Notes under the pieces: generated by a model
Databases searched by the model: none
What the model was told of the DNA's origin: nothing
Seen by the model: the letters and a program-made list of their open reading frames with translations, nothing else
Translations under genes and position numbers: made by a program
DNA from: Frigoriflavimonas asaccharolytica
Lineage (GTDB): Bacteria > Bacteroidota > Bacteroidia > Flavobacteriales > Weeksellaceae
Direction of reading: 5' to 3'
Length of the DNA: 64,000 nucleotides
Assembly: GCF_013294015.1 (NCBI RefSeq)
Contig: NZ_JABSNO010000001.1
Location: forward strand, 1 to 64,000
Shown: positions 26,696 through 34,724 of the stretch, one piece after another
How the letters are laid out: the number at the start of each line of letters is the position of its first letter
Position numbering within the stretch: position 1 is the first letter of the stretch

Positions 26696-27343
26696 TTGAA
26701 AAAAATAGCATTTATTACCATTTTGATCTTAATTATAGATCAAGCTTCCAAAATTTACATCAAAACCAATTTCCAGTTAGACGATTCTATTCCTATTCTA
26801 CAACAAAGTTGGGCAAGGTTGACTTTTGTAGAAAACCCAGGAATGGCGTATGGTTTGCAATTTGGCGGCTTAATTGGTAAATATTTCCTCGTGATTGTAA
26901 GAATTTTTCTGATTGCGGGCATGGTTTACCTTTTTAGAAAATGGTTGAAAGAAGGAATTCACAGCAATTATTTATTTATCCCAATGGCAATGATTTTTGC
27001 CGGAGCTATAGGAAATTTAATAGATGGTATGTTCTACGGGATGATATTCGATAGCGGCACACACTACGAAACCGAAGTTGGAAGATGGATACAATACGGA
27101 GGAGTTTCAAAATTAGTTCCTTTCGGAGACGGCTATTCCCATTTCATGAAAGGTTGCGTGGTAGACATGTTTCATTTTCCGTTGGTAGATTGGTGGGCAC
27201 CAGATAATTGGCCAATAATAGGCGGAAAACACATTGAGTTTTTTAAATATATTTTCAATGTAGCAGATTCTGCAATTACTGTTGGTGGATTGTTACTTTT
27301 CATTTTCAGAAAGCGTGCATTTCCTAATGGATTTCAATTGTAA
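26696..27343 (+). CDS. lspA: Lipoprotein signal peptidase (signal peptidase II)
   Basis: This inner-membrane aspartyl protease removes the signal peptide from prolipoproteins after lipidation. The 215-residue protein has four hydrophobic segments and the family motifs: IIDQASK (13-19), NPGMAYG (47-53), GNLID (106-110), VVDMFHF with catalytic Asp157, and FNVAD with catalytic Asp191. A longer loop around residues 118-150 fits Bacteroidota LspA. The start codon is TTG; no in-frame ATG precedes the conserved part, and MKKIAFIT-type N termini are normal here. Confidence 0.95.
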   Translation: MKKIAFITILILIIDQASKIYIKTNFQLDDSIPILQQSWARLTFVENPGMAYGLQFGGLIGKYFLVIVRIFLIAGMVYLFRKWLKEGIHSNYLFIPMAMIFAGAIGNLIDGMFYGMIFDSGTHYETEVGRWIQYGGVSKLVPFGDGYSHFMKGCVVDMFHFPLVDWWAPDNWPIIGGKHIEFFKYIFNVADSAITVGGLLLFIFRKRAFPNGFQL

Positions 27344-27379
27344 TTTATTTTAAAAATTATATTATATTTACAATCTAAT

Positions 27380-27419
27380 ATGATAACCAAAACAAAAATA
27401 CTATTCTACCCTCATTTCT
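27380..27419 (+). pseudogene. 5' fragment of an IS-interrupted DUF2085 gene
   Basis: Between lspA and the insertion sequence an ATG opens 13 codons (MITKTKILFYPHF) that run into the IS. In frame with the fragment beyond the IS, they supply the N terminus of a DUF2085 membrane protein of about 127-128 residues. A TATATTTAC sequence 13 bases upstream may be its promoter. See the 3' fragment at 28612. Confidence 0.7.
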
Positions 27420-27451
27420 TTAGACCACAATTAGTTGTTTCTTAATTGTTT

Positions 27452-28276
27452 TTATGCTGCTAATTTATACTTTTCAAATGGCTTTTTAAGTTCGATTCCT
27501 TGGTGACTTCTGTTGTGATATCTCAATAACCATTTTTGTATTCCCAGATAAAGCTCTAATCCATCTTTCGCAGGATTTAAAAATATATGCTGATACTTTA
27601 ATGTTCTCCAAAACCGCTCAATGAAGATATTGTCTAAACATCTGCCTTTCCCGTCCATCGATATTTTTATATCTTCTTTTTTCAAATATTCTACATAACT
27701 CTTGCAAGAAAATTGAGTGCCCTGGTCGGAGTTTAATATTTCTGGCTTTCCATGAATTTTTATTGCTTCCTGAACCACTTTTAATGATTCCGAAGCATCC
27801 AAAGAATTGCTAATGCCCCAACCTACAATATATCTGCTGTACACGTCTATCACTGCTGTCATGTACATAAATCCATTTTTCATAGGAATGTAGGTAATGT
27901 CTATTTGCCACACCTGATTGGGTTTATGAATTTCTAAATTCCTCAATAAATACGGATAAATATATCTATTCTCCCCTTTTTGTGTGAGCATCCTTCGAGG
28001 ATAGATCGGCATGATAGACGCCTTTCGCATCAACCGACGAACTCTTTCGTAGCTCATGTTTATTTCTTTTTCTTTCAGCATACACTTCATCGTAATCACT
28101 CCCGCAGTAGGTTCCTGCATGATATGCTGATCCATAAGTTTCATAGCTTCCAGGTTTTCAGGATTTTCACCTTTAGCACAGTAATAAAAACTAGACCTGT
28201 TGATCTCTAAAAGTTCACACTGTTCCCGAATACTTATTTCAGAATCTTGTTCAATTAAAACTCTAAAATCTATCAT
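27452..28276 (-). CDS. IS3-family transposase OrfB (DDE integrase)
   Basis: This 274-residue protein has an N-terminal HTH_21-like part (PTAGVITMKCML around residues 52-63, RVRRLMRKASI) followed by an integrase core of the rve type. The triad is visible as Asp in WQIDITYIP, Asp in LNSDQGTQF and Glu in NIFIERFWRTLK. It catalyses strand transfer. Its ATG overlaps the OrfA stop by four bases (ATGA), so it may be made by translational coupling in place of the -1 frameshift seen in many IS3 elements. Confidence 0.93.
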   Translation of the reverse strand: MIDFRVLIEQDSEISIREQCELLEINRSSFYYCAKGENPENLEAMKLMDQHIMQEPTAGVITMKCMLKEKEINMSYERVRRLMRKASIMPIYPRRMLTQKGENRYIYPYLLRNLEIHKPNQVWQIDITYIPMKNGFMYMTAVIDVYSRYIVGWGISNSLDASESLKVVQEAIKIHGKPEILNSDQGTQFSCKSYVEYLKKEDIKISMDGKGRCLDNIFIERFWRTLKYQHIFLNPAKDGLELYLGIQKWLLRYHNRSHQGIELKKPFEKYKLAA

Positions 28277-28560
28277 AGACCGAAGCGTTTTAAGTTTTTT
28301 TTTAAGAATTCTTTCTCCATCTCCAGCTTACCAATTTTTGCATAAAGCTCTGAAACATCTGTCTCCGGAATCTCTTTTTGCACTTTTTCTTCAAATATCA
28401 ATGCAGAATTTTGTAAAAACTCTTGTTTCCAGATAGAGATCTGGTTGGGGTGCAATTCAAACTTCAATGCCAATTGCTGCAGTGTTTCTCTTTCTTTTAA
28501 AGCTTCGATTACTACCTTGGCTTTAAAACTACCATCAAATTTTCTTCTCGTTTTTCTCAT
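28273..28560 (-). CDS. IS3-family transposase OrfA (HTH protein)
   Basis: This 95-residue protein has an N-terminal helix-turn-helix (FDGSFKAKVVIEALKE, LALKFELHPNQISIWK) and a C-terminal leucine-zipper-like helix (LYAKIGKLEMEKEFLKK). It is the DNA-binding partner that recognises the terminal inverted repeats. It lies 50 bases from the right end of the element, the usual arrangement. Confidence 0.92.
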   Translation of the reverse strand: MRKTRRKFDGSFKAKVVIEALKERETLQQLALKFELHPNQISIWKQEFLQNSALIFEEKVQKEIPETDVSELYAKIGKLEMEKEFLKKNLKRFGL

Positions 28561-28611
28561 GTTTTTTCCGACTATTTAAAGTTAATAATTTCAACTTAAA
28601 TAGTGGTCCAA

Positions 28612-28958
28612 TTTTTCAAGGGTATTATATACATCTTACAGCATGCCATAGAAAGCCAGAGCGTTCTTTCTTCTGGAAAGGCAAACAATTTCCCGTTTGC
28701 GCAAGATGTACAGGGATTCACTTCGGCTACTTCGCTTTTCCAATATTTCTATTTGGGTTTTATTCCATCAACATTTGGGTTACACTCGCAATGATGAGCA
28801 TCACATACATAGACGGCATAATACAAGCATTTTTTAATCTAGAAAGCAATAACATCAGACGCGTAATTACAGGTGTAATATCTGGAGTAGGTTCAATGTC
28901 ATTAGTATCAATAACAGGAATAGCAATAGGAAAACTCATTTTACAATATATAAACTAA
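28612..28958 (+). pseudogene. 3' fragment of an IS-interrupted DUF2085 gene
   Basis: Immediately after the IS the plus strand encodes about 113 residues ending at TAA 28956-28958. They include CHRKPERSFFWKG, then FPVCARCTG and three hydrophobic segments. CHxxPERSFxW and CARCTG are the hallmark of the DUF2085 membrane-protein family. Joining this to the 13 codons at 27380 after removing 1192 or 1195 bases (the IS without or with a 3-bp duplication) gives one continuous frame of 128 or 127 residues. The gene appears broken by the insertion. The family's function is unknown; the conserved cysteines suggest metal or redox chemistry. Confidence 0.8.
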
Positions 28959-28977
28959 CAACAAATAAACTAAAATT

Positions 28978-29226
28978 ATGAACGATTTGAATCAAAACCA
29001 AAATGTAAACCAGCCACAAGACAATGAGGATTTGGAAACAATAATGAAAGTATTATCTTTCTGTATTCCTTTAGCTGGAGCAATTCTTTGGTACATCAAC
29101 AAAGACAAAGCACCAAAAAAATCTAAAGCAGCATGTCATATGGCACTTTACGGTCTTGCTTTAGGCGTTGTATTGCAAATACTAGCAACAGTAATGGGAA
29201 TTGGCGCTGCAAGCTTAAGTAATTAA
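28978..29226 (+). CDS. Small two-segment membrane protein
   Basis: This 82-residue protein has an acidic, Asn/Gln-rich N terminus and two membrane segments (about residues 25-40 and 55-75) joined by a basic loop, DKAPKKSKAACH. The layout resembles DUF4870-type small membrane proteins, which is a tentative comparison. It starts 19 bases after the interrupted DUF2085 gene in the same direction and is followed by a terminator, so the two were probably cotranscribed before the insertion. Confidence 0.7.
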   Translation: MNDLNQNQNVNQPQDNEDLETIMKVLSFCIPLAGAILWYINKDKAPKKSKAACHMALYGLALGVVLQILATVMGIGAASLSN

Positions 29227-29245
29227 TTAAAAAGAAATTTATAAT

Positions 29246-29274
29246 AAGCATCCAGTTTTGGGTGCTTTTTTTTT
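29246..29274 (+). terminator. Intrinsic terminator
   Basis: AAGCATCC (29246-29253) pairs with GGGTGCTT (29260-29267) with one G-T pair, followed by eight more T. It ends the transcript of the small membrane-protein gene. Confidence 0.8.
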
Positions 29275-29403
29275 GCAAAACATTTAAGTAGTTTAAATGT
29301 GTAATAATTACTATTTTTGGGCAACAATTGGAACTTAACCAATGCAATTATTATCAATAGCAGACATTAGACTTCGCCGAAAAGCAAAAAATTAATTTTT
29401 ATG

Positions 29404-29482
29404 GCAGCTTTTCCGCCCTCCGTTCCCGCTTTTTTGTTCGTCGTTCCTCCTCACAAAAAGAGCTTCACTCAGGTCGGGCTGC
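29404..29482. repeat. Long imperfect palindrome in an intergenic region
   Basis: Three nested arm pairs are visible: GCAGC (29404) with GCTGC (29478), CCCG (29425) with CGGG (29475), and GCTTTTTTGT (29428) with ACAAAAAGAGC (29453). The segment is clearly richer in G+C than its surroundings and ends 26 bases before the DUF218 gene. It has the look of a repetitive extragenic palindrome; copy number elsewhere cannot be seen from this window. Confidence 0.65.
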
Positions 29483-29507
29483 AAAGCATCGCACACAACA
29501 AAAATTT

Positions 29508-30149
29508 ATGAAAGTTTTAAAAAAATTATTTTACACAAGTATCATTTTCATTATTATTTCTATTCTCGCAATCTTGTGGTGCAATTATACCATAGAAAGC
29601 AATACAGAAACCTTTCTAACTTCATCTATATCAAAAGTTCCCGCAGAAAAAGCAGGATTACTTTTGGGCACAAGCAAAAATTTGGCAAACGGAACCATCA
29701 ATCCTTATTTTAAATACAGAATAGAGGCAGCCGCAGAATTATTTCTCGCAGGCAAAATTCAAAACATCATTGTAAGCGGAGACAATTCCGTAAAACACTA
29801 CAACGAAACCGAAGATATGAAGTTCGCTCTCATAGAAAAAGGCGTTCCCGAAAATAAAATTTTCGAAGATTTTGCTGGATTTCGCACCTTAGATTCTGTC
29901 GTAAGAGCGAAAGAAATTTTCGGACAAAACAGTTTAATCATCATTTCTCAAAAATTCCATAATGAAAGAGCCATCTACCTTGCGCAAAAAAACGGAATGA
30001 ATGCTTTTGGCTACAATGCAAAAGATGTGAATAGCCAATTTGGTTTCACTACCAATGTTCGCGAAAAACTGGCAAGAGTAAAGGTTTTTGTAGATTTAAT
30101 TTTCGGTGTAGAACCAAAATTTGGTGGAGAGAAAATTATTATTCCTTAA
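29508..30149 (+). CDS. DUF218/SanA-like membrane-anchored protein
   Basis: This 213-residue protein has an N-terminal membrane anchor (about residues 8-27) and a periplasmic DUF218 domain. Its characteristic segments are AGLLLGTSK (about 48-56), IIVSGDN (about 86-92), EDFAGFRTLDSVVRAKE and IISQKFHNERAIYLA. This is the SanA/YdcF/ElyC family, linked in Escherichia coli to envelope barrier function and lipid-carrier metabolism at the division site. The exact role here is unknown. It stands alone between a palindromic element and trpS. Confidence 0.85.
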   Translation: MKVLKKLFYTSIIFIIISILAILWCNYTIESNTETFLTSSISKVPAEKAGLLLGTSKNLANGTINPYFKYRIEAAAELFLAGKIQNIIVSGDNSVKHYNETEDMKFALIEKGVPENKIFEDFAGFRTLDSVVRAKEIFGQNSLIIISQKFHNERAIYLAQKNGMNAFGYNAKDVNSQFGFTTNVREKLARVKVFVDLIFGVEPKFGGEKIIIP

Positions 30150-30215
30150 ATTTGTCAAATTAATAAGTTTGATTTTAAAATCATACAACAATATTCACTT
30201 ATCAATCATATCAAA

Positions 30216-31184
30216 ATGCCCAGAATACTCACCGGAATACAATCTACAGGAACACCACATTTAGGAAATTTGCTTGGCGCTATTTTGCCAGCAATAGAAT
30301 TATCTAAAAAACCCGAAAACGAATCTTTCCTTTTTATTGCCAATCTGCATACATTAACCCAAATAAAAGATGCAGAACTAGCCAAACAAAACACTTACGA
30401 AACTGCAGCTATTTGGTTGGCTTGTGGTTTAGATACAGAAAAAACATTTTTCTACAGACAAAGTGACATTCCAGAAGTTGCAGAACTTTCTTGGTATTTA
30501 TCCTGCTTTTATCCTTACCAAAGATTAACCCTTGCTCATGGTTTCAAAGACAAAGCAGATCGTTTGGACGATGTAAATGTGGGACTTTTTACCTATCCAG
30601 TTTTGATGGCCGCAGATATTTTGTTGTATGATGCAGAAGTAGTTCCCGTTGGGAAAGACCAATTGCAACATCTAGAAATGGCGAGAGATATGGGAGCGAG
30701 ATTTAATAACCAAATGGGAGAAATTTTCGTGCTTCCCCAAGCAGAATTACAAGAAAACACGAAATACGTTCCTGGAACGGATGGACAAAAAATGAGCAAA
30801 TCTCGCGGAAACCTTATCAATATTTTCTTACCAGAAAAGCAATTGAAAAAGCAAGTAATGTCTATAGAAACAGATTCTAAATCTTTGGAAGAAGCAAAAG
30901 ATCCGGAAACAGACAAAGTTTTTGCCATCTATAAATTAATCGCTTCCGCAGAAGAAACCGAAACACTGAAAGAAAAATATCTTGCTGGAAATTTTGGATA
31001 TGGACATGCGAAAAATGAACTTTTACAATTAATTCTTACAAAGTTTTCTAAAGAAAGAGAATTGTTTGATTATTACATGAATAACCTACCAGAATTAGAA
31101 GAAAAACTACAAGAAGGCGCAGAAAAAACTAAACTCGTTGCAATGGAAACTTTGAAAAGAGTTCGCGCAAGTTTGGGAGTATAA
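30216..31184 (+). CDS. trpS: Tryptophanyl-tRNA synthetase
   Basis: This class Ic synthetase charges tRNA-Trp in the cytoplasm. The 322-residue protein has the HIGH-equivalent STGTPHLGN (residues 10-18), a Rossmann core, the VGKDQLQHLE segment (about 146-155) and the KMSKS motif (about 194). The length is typical. It is preceded by a 66-base gap with no obvious regulatory structure. Downstream is an intergenic inverted repeat. Confidence 0.97.
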   Translation: MPRILTGIQSTGTPHLGNLLGAILPAIELSKKPENESFLFIANLHTLTQIKDAELAKQNTYETAAIWLACGLDTEKTFFYRQSDIPEVAELSWYLSCFYPYQRLTLAHGFKDKADRLDDVNVGLFTYPVLMAADILLYDAEVVPVGKDQLQHLEMARDMGARFNNQMGEIFVLPQAELQENTKYVPGTDGQKMSKSRGNLINIFLPEKQLKKQVMSIETDSKSLEEAKDPETDKVFAIYKLIASAEETETLKEKYLAGNFGYGHAKNELLQLILTKFSKERELFDYYMNNLPELEEKLQEGAEKTKLVAMETLKRVRASLGV

Positions 31185-31209
31185 TTATAAAATTTATTCA
31201 TTACCACTT

Positions 31210-31326
31210 AACCATTAAGTTCAAAGAAAATTTCAAGCTTTATTACTTACAATCAAGGGATTTTTTAGCTTAAATTTTCATTTTTTTGGAAATCATCAAT
31301 TTCCTCACCAACTGAACTTAATGGTT
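31210..31326. repeat. Intergenic element bounded by 14-bp inverted repeats
   Basis: AACCATTAAGTTCA (31210-31223) and TGAACTTAATGGTT (31313-31326) are perfect reverse complements, 89 bases apart. Shorter complementary stretches lie inside. It fills the gap between the convergent trpS and HAD-phosphatase genes and contains no ORF. It could be a small non-autonomous element or a bidirectional transcript end. Confidence 0.7.
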
Positions 31327-31378
31327 GCAAAATGAATATGGAAAATATTGAAATTTAGATTTTATTTCCGAATTTCCT

Positions 31379-32077
31379 TTACAAAAACATCTCAATTTCC
31401 ACCAACTTCTCTACTCTTTTTATTTCTGTAAGCGCAGGTTGATCATTAAAAACATCAAAGAAAATAACGTCTAAACCAAAGTTTTTAGCGCCCAAAACAT
31501 CTGCAATCCAATCGTCGCCTATCAAAATAGATTCCTCTTTCGTTGCATTTGCAATTTGTAAAGCATGCTCGAAAATTTTTGGATTGGGTTTTCGTATGTT
31601 TAAAGAATCTGCAGAAGTTACGGTTTCAAAATAATTTTTCATGCCAGAACCTTCTATTTTTCTGTAGCTCACTTCTTCAAAACCATTGGTAATGATGTGC
31701 AGTTTGTATTCTTTCGCCGTCAGATAATCCAAAATTTCTAGAGATCCATCCACCAATTCATTAAATTCTACAATATCATCTAAAAACTGATTTTCAAAAT
31801 TTTGAGATAATTCAAAATCATCAATACCAAATTTTAAAAAAGTATCGTAAAATCGATGTTTTCTTAAGTAGGCCTTATCAATCTTTTCATCTCGCATCTT
31901 TGCCCACATTTCTTCATTGATAATGTCATATTGGACATGAAATTCTTCAAAACCCAGTTGGTATTTATTTGCACAATCGTACTTTGCAAATAGTTTTATC
32001 AGCGTTAATTTTGCATTTTTTCTGTGATCCCAAAGTGTATTATCAAGATCAAAAAAAATGTGTTTTATATTTTGCAT
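31379..32077 (-). CDS. HAD-family hydrolase, YjjG-like nucleotidase
   Basis: This 232-residue haloacid dehalogenase phosphatase has motif I DLDNTLWD (residues 10-17, nucleophile and acid Asp), motif II IITNGF (about 119), a Lys before IRKPNPKIFEHA, and motif IV GDDWIAD (about 187). The sequence fits the YjjG/TIGR02254 type, which dephosphorylates pyrimidine nucleoside monophosphates including non-canonical ones. I start at ATG 32077; the longer frame from 32122 runs through a probable promoter (AATATTTG at 32111-32104). Confidence 0.85.
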   Translation of the reverse strand: MQNIKHIFFDLDNTLWDHRKNAKLTLIKLFAKYDCANKYQLGFEEFHVQYDIINEEMWAKMRDEKIDKAYLRKHRFYDTFLKFGIDDFELSQNFENQFLDDIVEFNELVDGSLEILDYLTAKEYKLHIITNGFEEVSYRKIEGSGMKNYFETVTSADSLNIRKPNPKIFEHALQIANATKEESILIGDDWIADVLGAKNFGLDVIFFDVFNDQPALTEIKRVEKLVEIEMFL

Positions 32078-32144
32078 GAGTTGTATATAATAAAAAAGAC
32101 TGCAAATATTTGCAATCTTCAATTGGTTGGTAAATTTAAGAAAT

Positions 32145-32279
32145 TTAATTTTTAGAAATCAAAAAAGTCTTCTTTTTGTTTCCCAAAACCGATAGATTTT
32201 TAGAAAATGCAAGAATAAATTGGATGGTTTCTTTTGTTGGTAGTAAAGCATTGCTACCAAATAAGTCGATTTTTTTCAT
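32145..32279 (-). CDS. Small basic ORF downstream of the sigma factor
   Basis: A 44-codon ORF starts with ATG at 32279 and ends at TAA 32147-32145. It begins MKKIDLFGSNALLPTKET, continues IQFILAFSKNLSVL and has a Lys-rich end. Composition looks coding rather than random. It lies 43 bases after the sigma-factor gene in the same orientation and could be cotranscribed with it. I do not recognise a family. A short non-coding stretch remains possible. Confidence 0.45.
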   Translation of the reverse strand: MKKIDLFGSNALLPTKETIQFILAFSKNLSVLGNKKKTFLISKN

Positions 32280-32322
32280 ACGCTCTTTTATTTCTAATAG
32301 AAACGCAAAGATTATATTTATA

Positions 32323-32925
32323 TTATCTTGTTAGTATAATATTATTCTCATCTTTTATTTTTCTTAAATTAATCAAAGCATATCTCACTCTTCCCAAAGT
32401 CGTATTGATACTGCATTCTGTATGGTCTGCAATTTCCTTAAAGCTCATATTATCAAAAAATCTCAACTTAATTACTTCCTGCTGCTTTTCTGGCAATTGT
32501 ACCAAGAGTTTTGCCAAATCCGAGTTTATTTGATGGGTGATTAAAGATTCTTCTATGTTTTCAGAAGTTTCTTGAATCATATCTAGAATAGAAAATTCTT
32601 CGTTGGAATAGGTAGTTTCAGAAATATTTCTGTTTTTTGCCTTCAGTCTATAATGATCTATCACAAGATTGTGCGCAATTCTCTTTGCCCAAAGGATAAA
32701 TTTCCCTTCTTCGTTGTACTTTCCTTTTTTCAAGGTGACAATAATTTTCATAAAAGCATCTTGAAAAATATCATTTGCAAGATCTTTATTTAAAATTTTA
32801 TAAAAAATATAAGTAAAAATTTCCCTTTGATGACGGTTAATCAAAATTTCCAAGGCATTTTCGTCGCCGTTTTGGTAAAGATTTACCAATTTACTGTCAG
32901 TATATTCGTTCATATTGTGCTTCAT
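32323..32925 (-). CDS. RNA polymerase sigma factor, ECF type
   Basis: This 200-residue sigma-70 family protein contains region 2 (ANDIFQDAFMKI, then WAKRIAHNLVIDHYR, about residues 52-95) and region 4 with its helix-turn-helix (LPEKQQEVIKLRFF, FKEIADHTECSINTTLGRVRYAL, about 142-185). There is no region 1 or 3, so it is ECF-like, and would direct RNA polymerase to a specific promoter set. No anti-sigma gene is adjacent. An alternative start at the Met four codons in would give MNEYTD, equally plausible. Confidence 0.9.
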   Translation of the reverse strand: MKHNMNEYTDSKLVNLYQNGDENALEILINRHQREIFTYIFYKILNKDLANDIFQDAFMKIIVTLKKGKYNEEGKFILWAKRIAHNLVIDHYRLKAKNRNISETTYSNEEFSILDMIQETSENIEESLITHQINSDLAKLLVQLPEKQQEVIKLRFFDNMSFKEIADHTECSINTTLGRVRYALINLRKIKDENNIILTR

Positions 32926-33211
32926 TTATCATTAATAAAGATGAGAAATCCCTTTGCAAAAGCAAAAACCCAGTATCGATATTATTATTTACGTAAAAGA
33001 AGTAGATATGTTTCTATATTTTGAAAAATTTATGTGATAAATATATAAAATATAATTTAAAAGTTGAAAAATATTATTGAATTATTAAAAATAATCAGAT
33101 TCTACAAATAGCAAATACTGCAATTTCGGCTGTGAAAAGAGCATTAGAAACATTTAATCACGGAAAATTTAATTTACATTATAAATAATTTTATGATTAA
33201 ATTTGCTACTT
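32926..33211. other. Gap before the HipA-like gene, possible gene remnant
   Basis: No complete gene is supported. Between 33074 and 33188 a stop-to-stop frame reads like protein (ILQIANTAISAVKRALETF) but has no start codon, so it may be a degraded gene end or chance. The rest is AT-rich and holds the sigma-factor upstream region. Confidence 0.4.
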
Positions 33212-33991
33212 ATGGAGCAATTATTTCTACGTACAATCACAGTGATGCGTTATATATTGCCTTTGCGAGAAGGCGGTTCTCTTCCTGCACTTGCAGAAGC
33301 AGACGATGATTTCAAATATGTTTTAAAATTTCGTGGTGCAGGACATGGCGTGAAGATGCTAATTTCGGAATTATTGGGCGGAATGATCGCCAAGAAACTC
33401 GGCTTGCCAATACCAGAATTGGTTTTTGCTCATCTGGATGTAGATTTTGGCAGAATGGAAGCCGATGAAGAAATACAAGACTTGCTCAAATTCTCTGAAG
33501 GTTTGAATCTCGGGATGAGTTTTCTTTCTGGCGCTTTAGCCTATGACTCTTCGGTGAAAGTTGATCCTTTGTTGGCATCAAAAATTGTTTGGTTGGATGC
33601 ATTTATTACCAATATAGATCGCACTTTTAAGAACACCAACCTTCTGATGTGGCACAAAGAATTGTGGGTGATAGATAATGGCGCATCTTTTTACTTTCAT
33701 CATTCTTGGCAAAATTTTGAAACGGCTGCGAAAACACCATTTAAATATATAAAAGACCATGTTTTGCTTCCACAAGCAAGCCATCTGCAAGAGGCAAATA
33801 CATTTGCACACGGAATTTTAAATGATGAATTTTTCCGAAAATTGGTCAATTTAATTCCCGAAGATTGGTTGCAATGGAACGATGCCGACGAAAATTCCGC
33901 AGAAATACGGGAAATCTACTTTCAATTTTTGAAAACAAGGTTAAAAAATTCAGCAATATTTTTAAAAGAAGCCGAAAATGCAAGAGGATAA
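33212..33991 (+). CDS. HipA-like kinase-domain protein
   Basis: This 259-residue protein belongs to the stand-alone HipA-like family (HipA_2). Visible features are the N-terminal nucleotide-binding part (VLKFRGAGHGVKMLISELLGGMIAKKLG), the catalytic-loop-like LDAFITNIDRTFKNTNLLMW and the metal-binding-like VIDNGASFYF. I chose ATG 33212 because the frame upstream begins only with TTG and adds no conserved residues. Its 3' end overlaps the DUF3037 gene by 14 bases, a fixed pairing in many bacteria. Unlike HipA of Escherichia coli there is no HipB-like antitoxin. Confidence 0.85.
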   Translation: MEQLFLRTITVMRYILPLREGGSLPALAEADDDFKYVLKFRGAGHGVKMLISELLGGMIAKKLGLPIPELVFAHLDVDFGRMEADEEIQDLLKFSEGLNLGMSFLSGALAYDSSVKVDPLLASKIVWLDAFITNIDRTFKNTNLLMWHKELWVIDNGASFYFHHSWQNFETAAKTPFKYIKDHVLLPQASHLQEANTFAHGILNDEFFRKLVNLIPEDWLQWNDADENSAEIREIYFQFLKTRLKNSAIFLKEAENARG

Positions 33992-34361
33992 ACTATATGA
34001 ATACGCCGTGATTCGTTTTGTACCAAGTGTAGAGCGAGAAGAATTTTTTAATATTGGCTTGGTTTTATTTTCTAAAAAAGAAAGATTTATTCGCATTGCA
34101 TTCAATATTTGCGAGAAAAAATTTGCGTTGATGCAAAACAAAATCGGCTTTGCTGAAATTAAAAATAATGCAGAAAACTTTGAAAATGTAGCCAATGGAA
34201 ACAAAAACGCTGGCGAAATAGCAAAACTAGAAATTCCAGAAAGATTCCGTTGGTTGACGGCAGTTCGCAGTTCTGTAATCCAAACTTCGCGACCACACCC
34301 TGGAAAAACGAAGGATTTGGATAAGACTTTCGAGCGGTTGTTTGGGGAATTGGTGGGGTAA
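33978..34361 (+). CDS. DUF3037 family protein
   Basis: This 127-residue protein matches the DUF3037 pattern at its N terminus, YEYAVIRFVPSVEREEFFNIGLVLFS, and ends with the conserved RTSRPHPGKTKD-like stretch. The start lies inside the end of the HipA-like gene, so the two are translationally coupled and probably work together. The function of the pair is not established; a toxin-antitoxin-like role is inference. Confidence 0.88.
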   Translation: MQEDKLYEYAVIRFVPSVEREEFFNIGLVLFSKKERFIRIAFNICEKKFALMQNKIGFAEIKNNAENFENVANGNKNAGEIAKLEIPERFRWLTAVRSSVIQTSRPHPGKTKDLDKTFERLFGELVG

Positions 34362-34421
34362 TAAATATTTTGTAAATTTATATCGATTAACCATAGAAAG
34401 AGATCATTTAAAAATAAAATT

Positions 34422-34724
34422 ATGGAAACTACCTCATCTTCATTTCACAATACTATAATTAACAAAATATTATTAATTTCAAGCATTTTGGTGTGCCTAT
34501 TTTGGATTTTAAGCAGAACAATTGATGTCTATAATTATGCAATTGTGGGTGCTATCTATGAAATGCTTTGGCTTCCATGTATCGTTTCTCTTATCATTAT
34601 ACCTTTGGTATCTCTTATATTTTTAATAAAGGATAAATTCAATTTGCGTTCACTTAATTTATTTTCTTTAATCGTAATGACGTTGACACTATTAATAATA
34701 TATAACGTTATCAATATTATTTAA
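34422..34724 (+). CDS. Small three-segment membrane protein
   Basis: This 100-residue protein has three hydrophobic segments at about residues 13-30, 42-68 and 77-98 and almost no soluble part. It starts with ATG 61 bases after the DUF3037 gene in the same direction. I do not recognise the family. It is the last plus-strand gene before a 436-base gene-free stretch. Confidence 0.65.
   Translation: METTSSSFHNTIINKILLISSILVCLFWILSRTIDVYNYAIVGAIYEMLWLPCIVSLIIIPLVSLIFLIKDKFNLRSLNLFSLIVMTLTLLIIYNVINII

Larger units (their letters stand above)
27420..28611 (-). mobile_element. IS3-family insertion sequence
   Basis: An element of about 1.19 kb with two transposase genes is bounded by terminal inverted repeats. 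The left end reads TTAGACCACAATTAG and the right end, reverse complemented, TTGGACCACTATTTAAG; 11 of the first 13 positions match. Boundaries are accurate to one base. No exact target-site duplication is visible: TCT on the left against TTT on the right is one mismatch from a 3-bp duplication. Both ORFs are open and the catalytic triad is intact, so the copy may be functional. Confidence 0.88.

Noticed and set aside
28603-28794. 63-codon plus-strand ORF at the right end of the insertion sequence
   Set aside because: It is a shifted frame of the DUF2085 fragment; the frame encoding CHRKPERSFFW and CARCTG is the meaningful one.
29404-29507. Integron attC site
   Set aside because: The palindrome is attC-like in form, but no convincing RYYYAAC/GTRRRRY pair and no cassette series are present.
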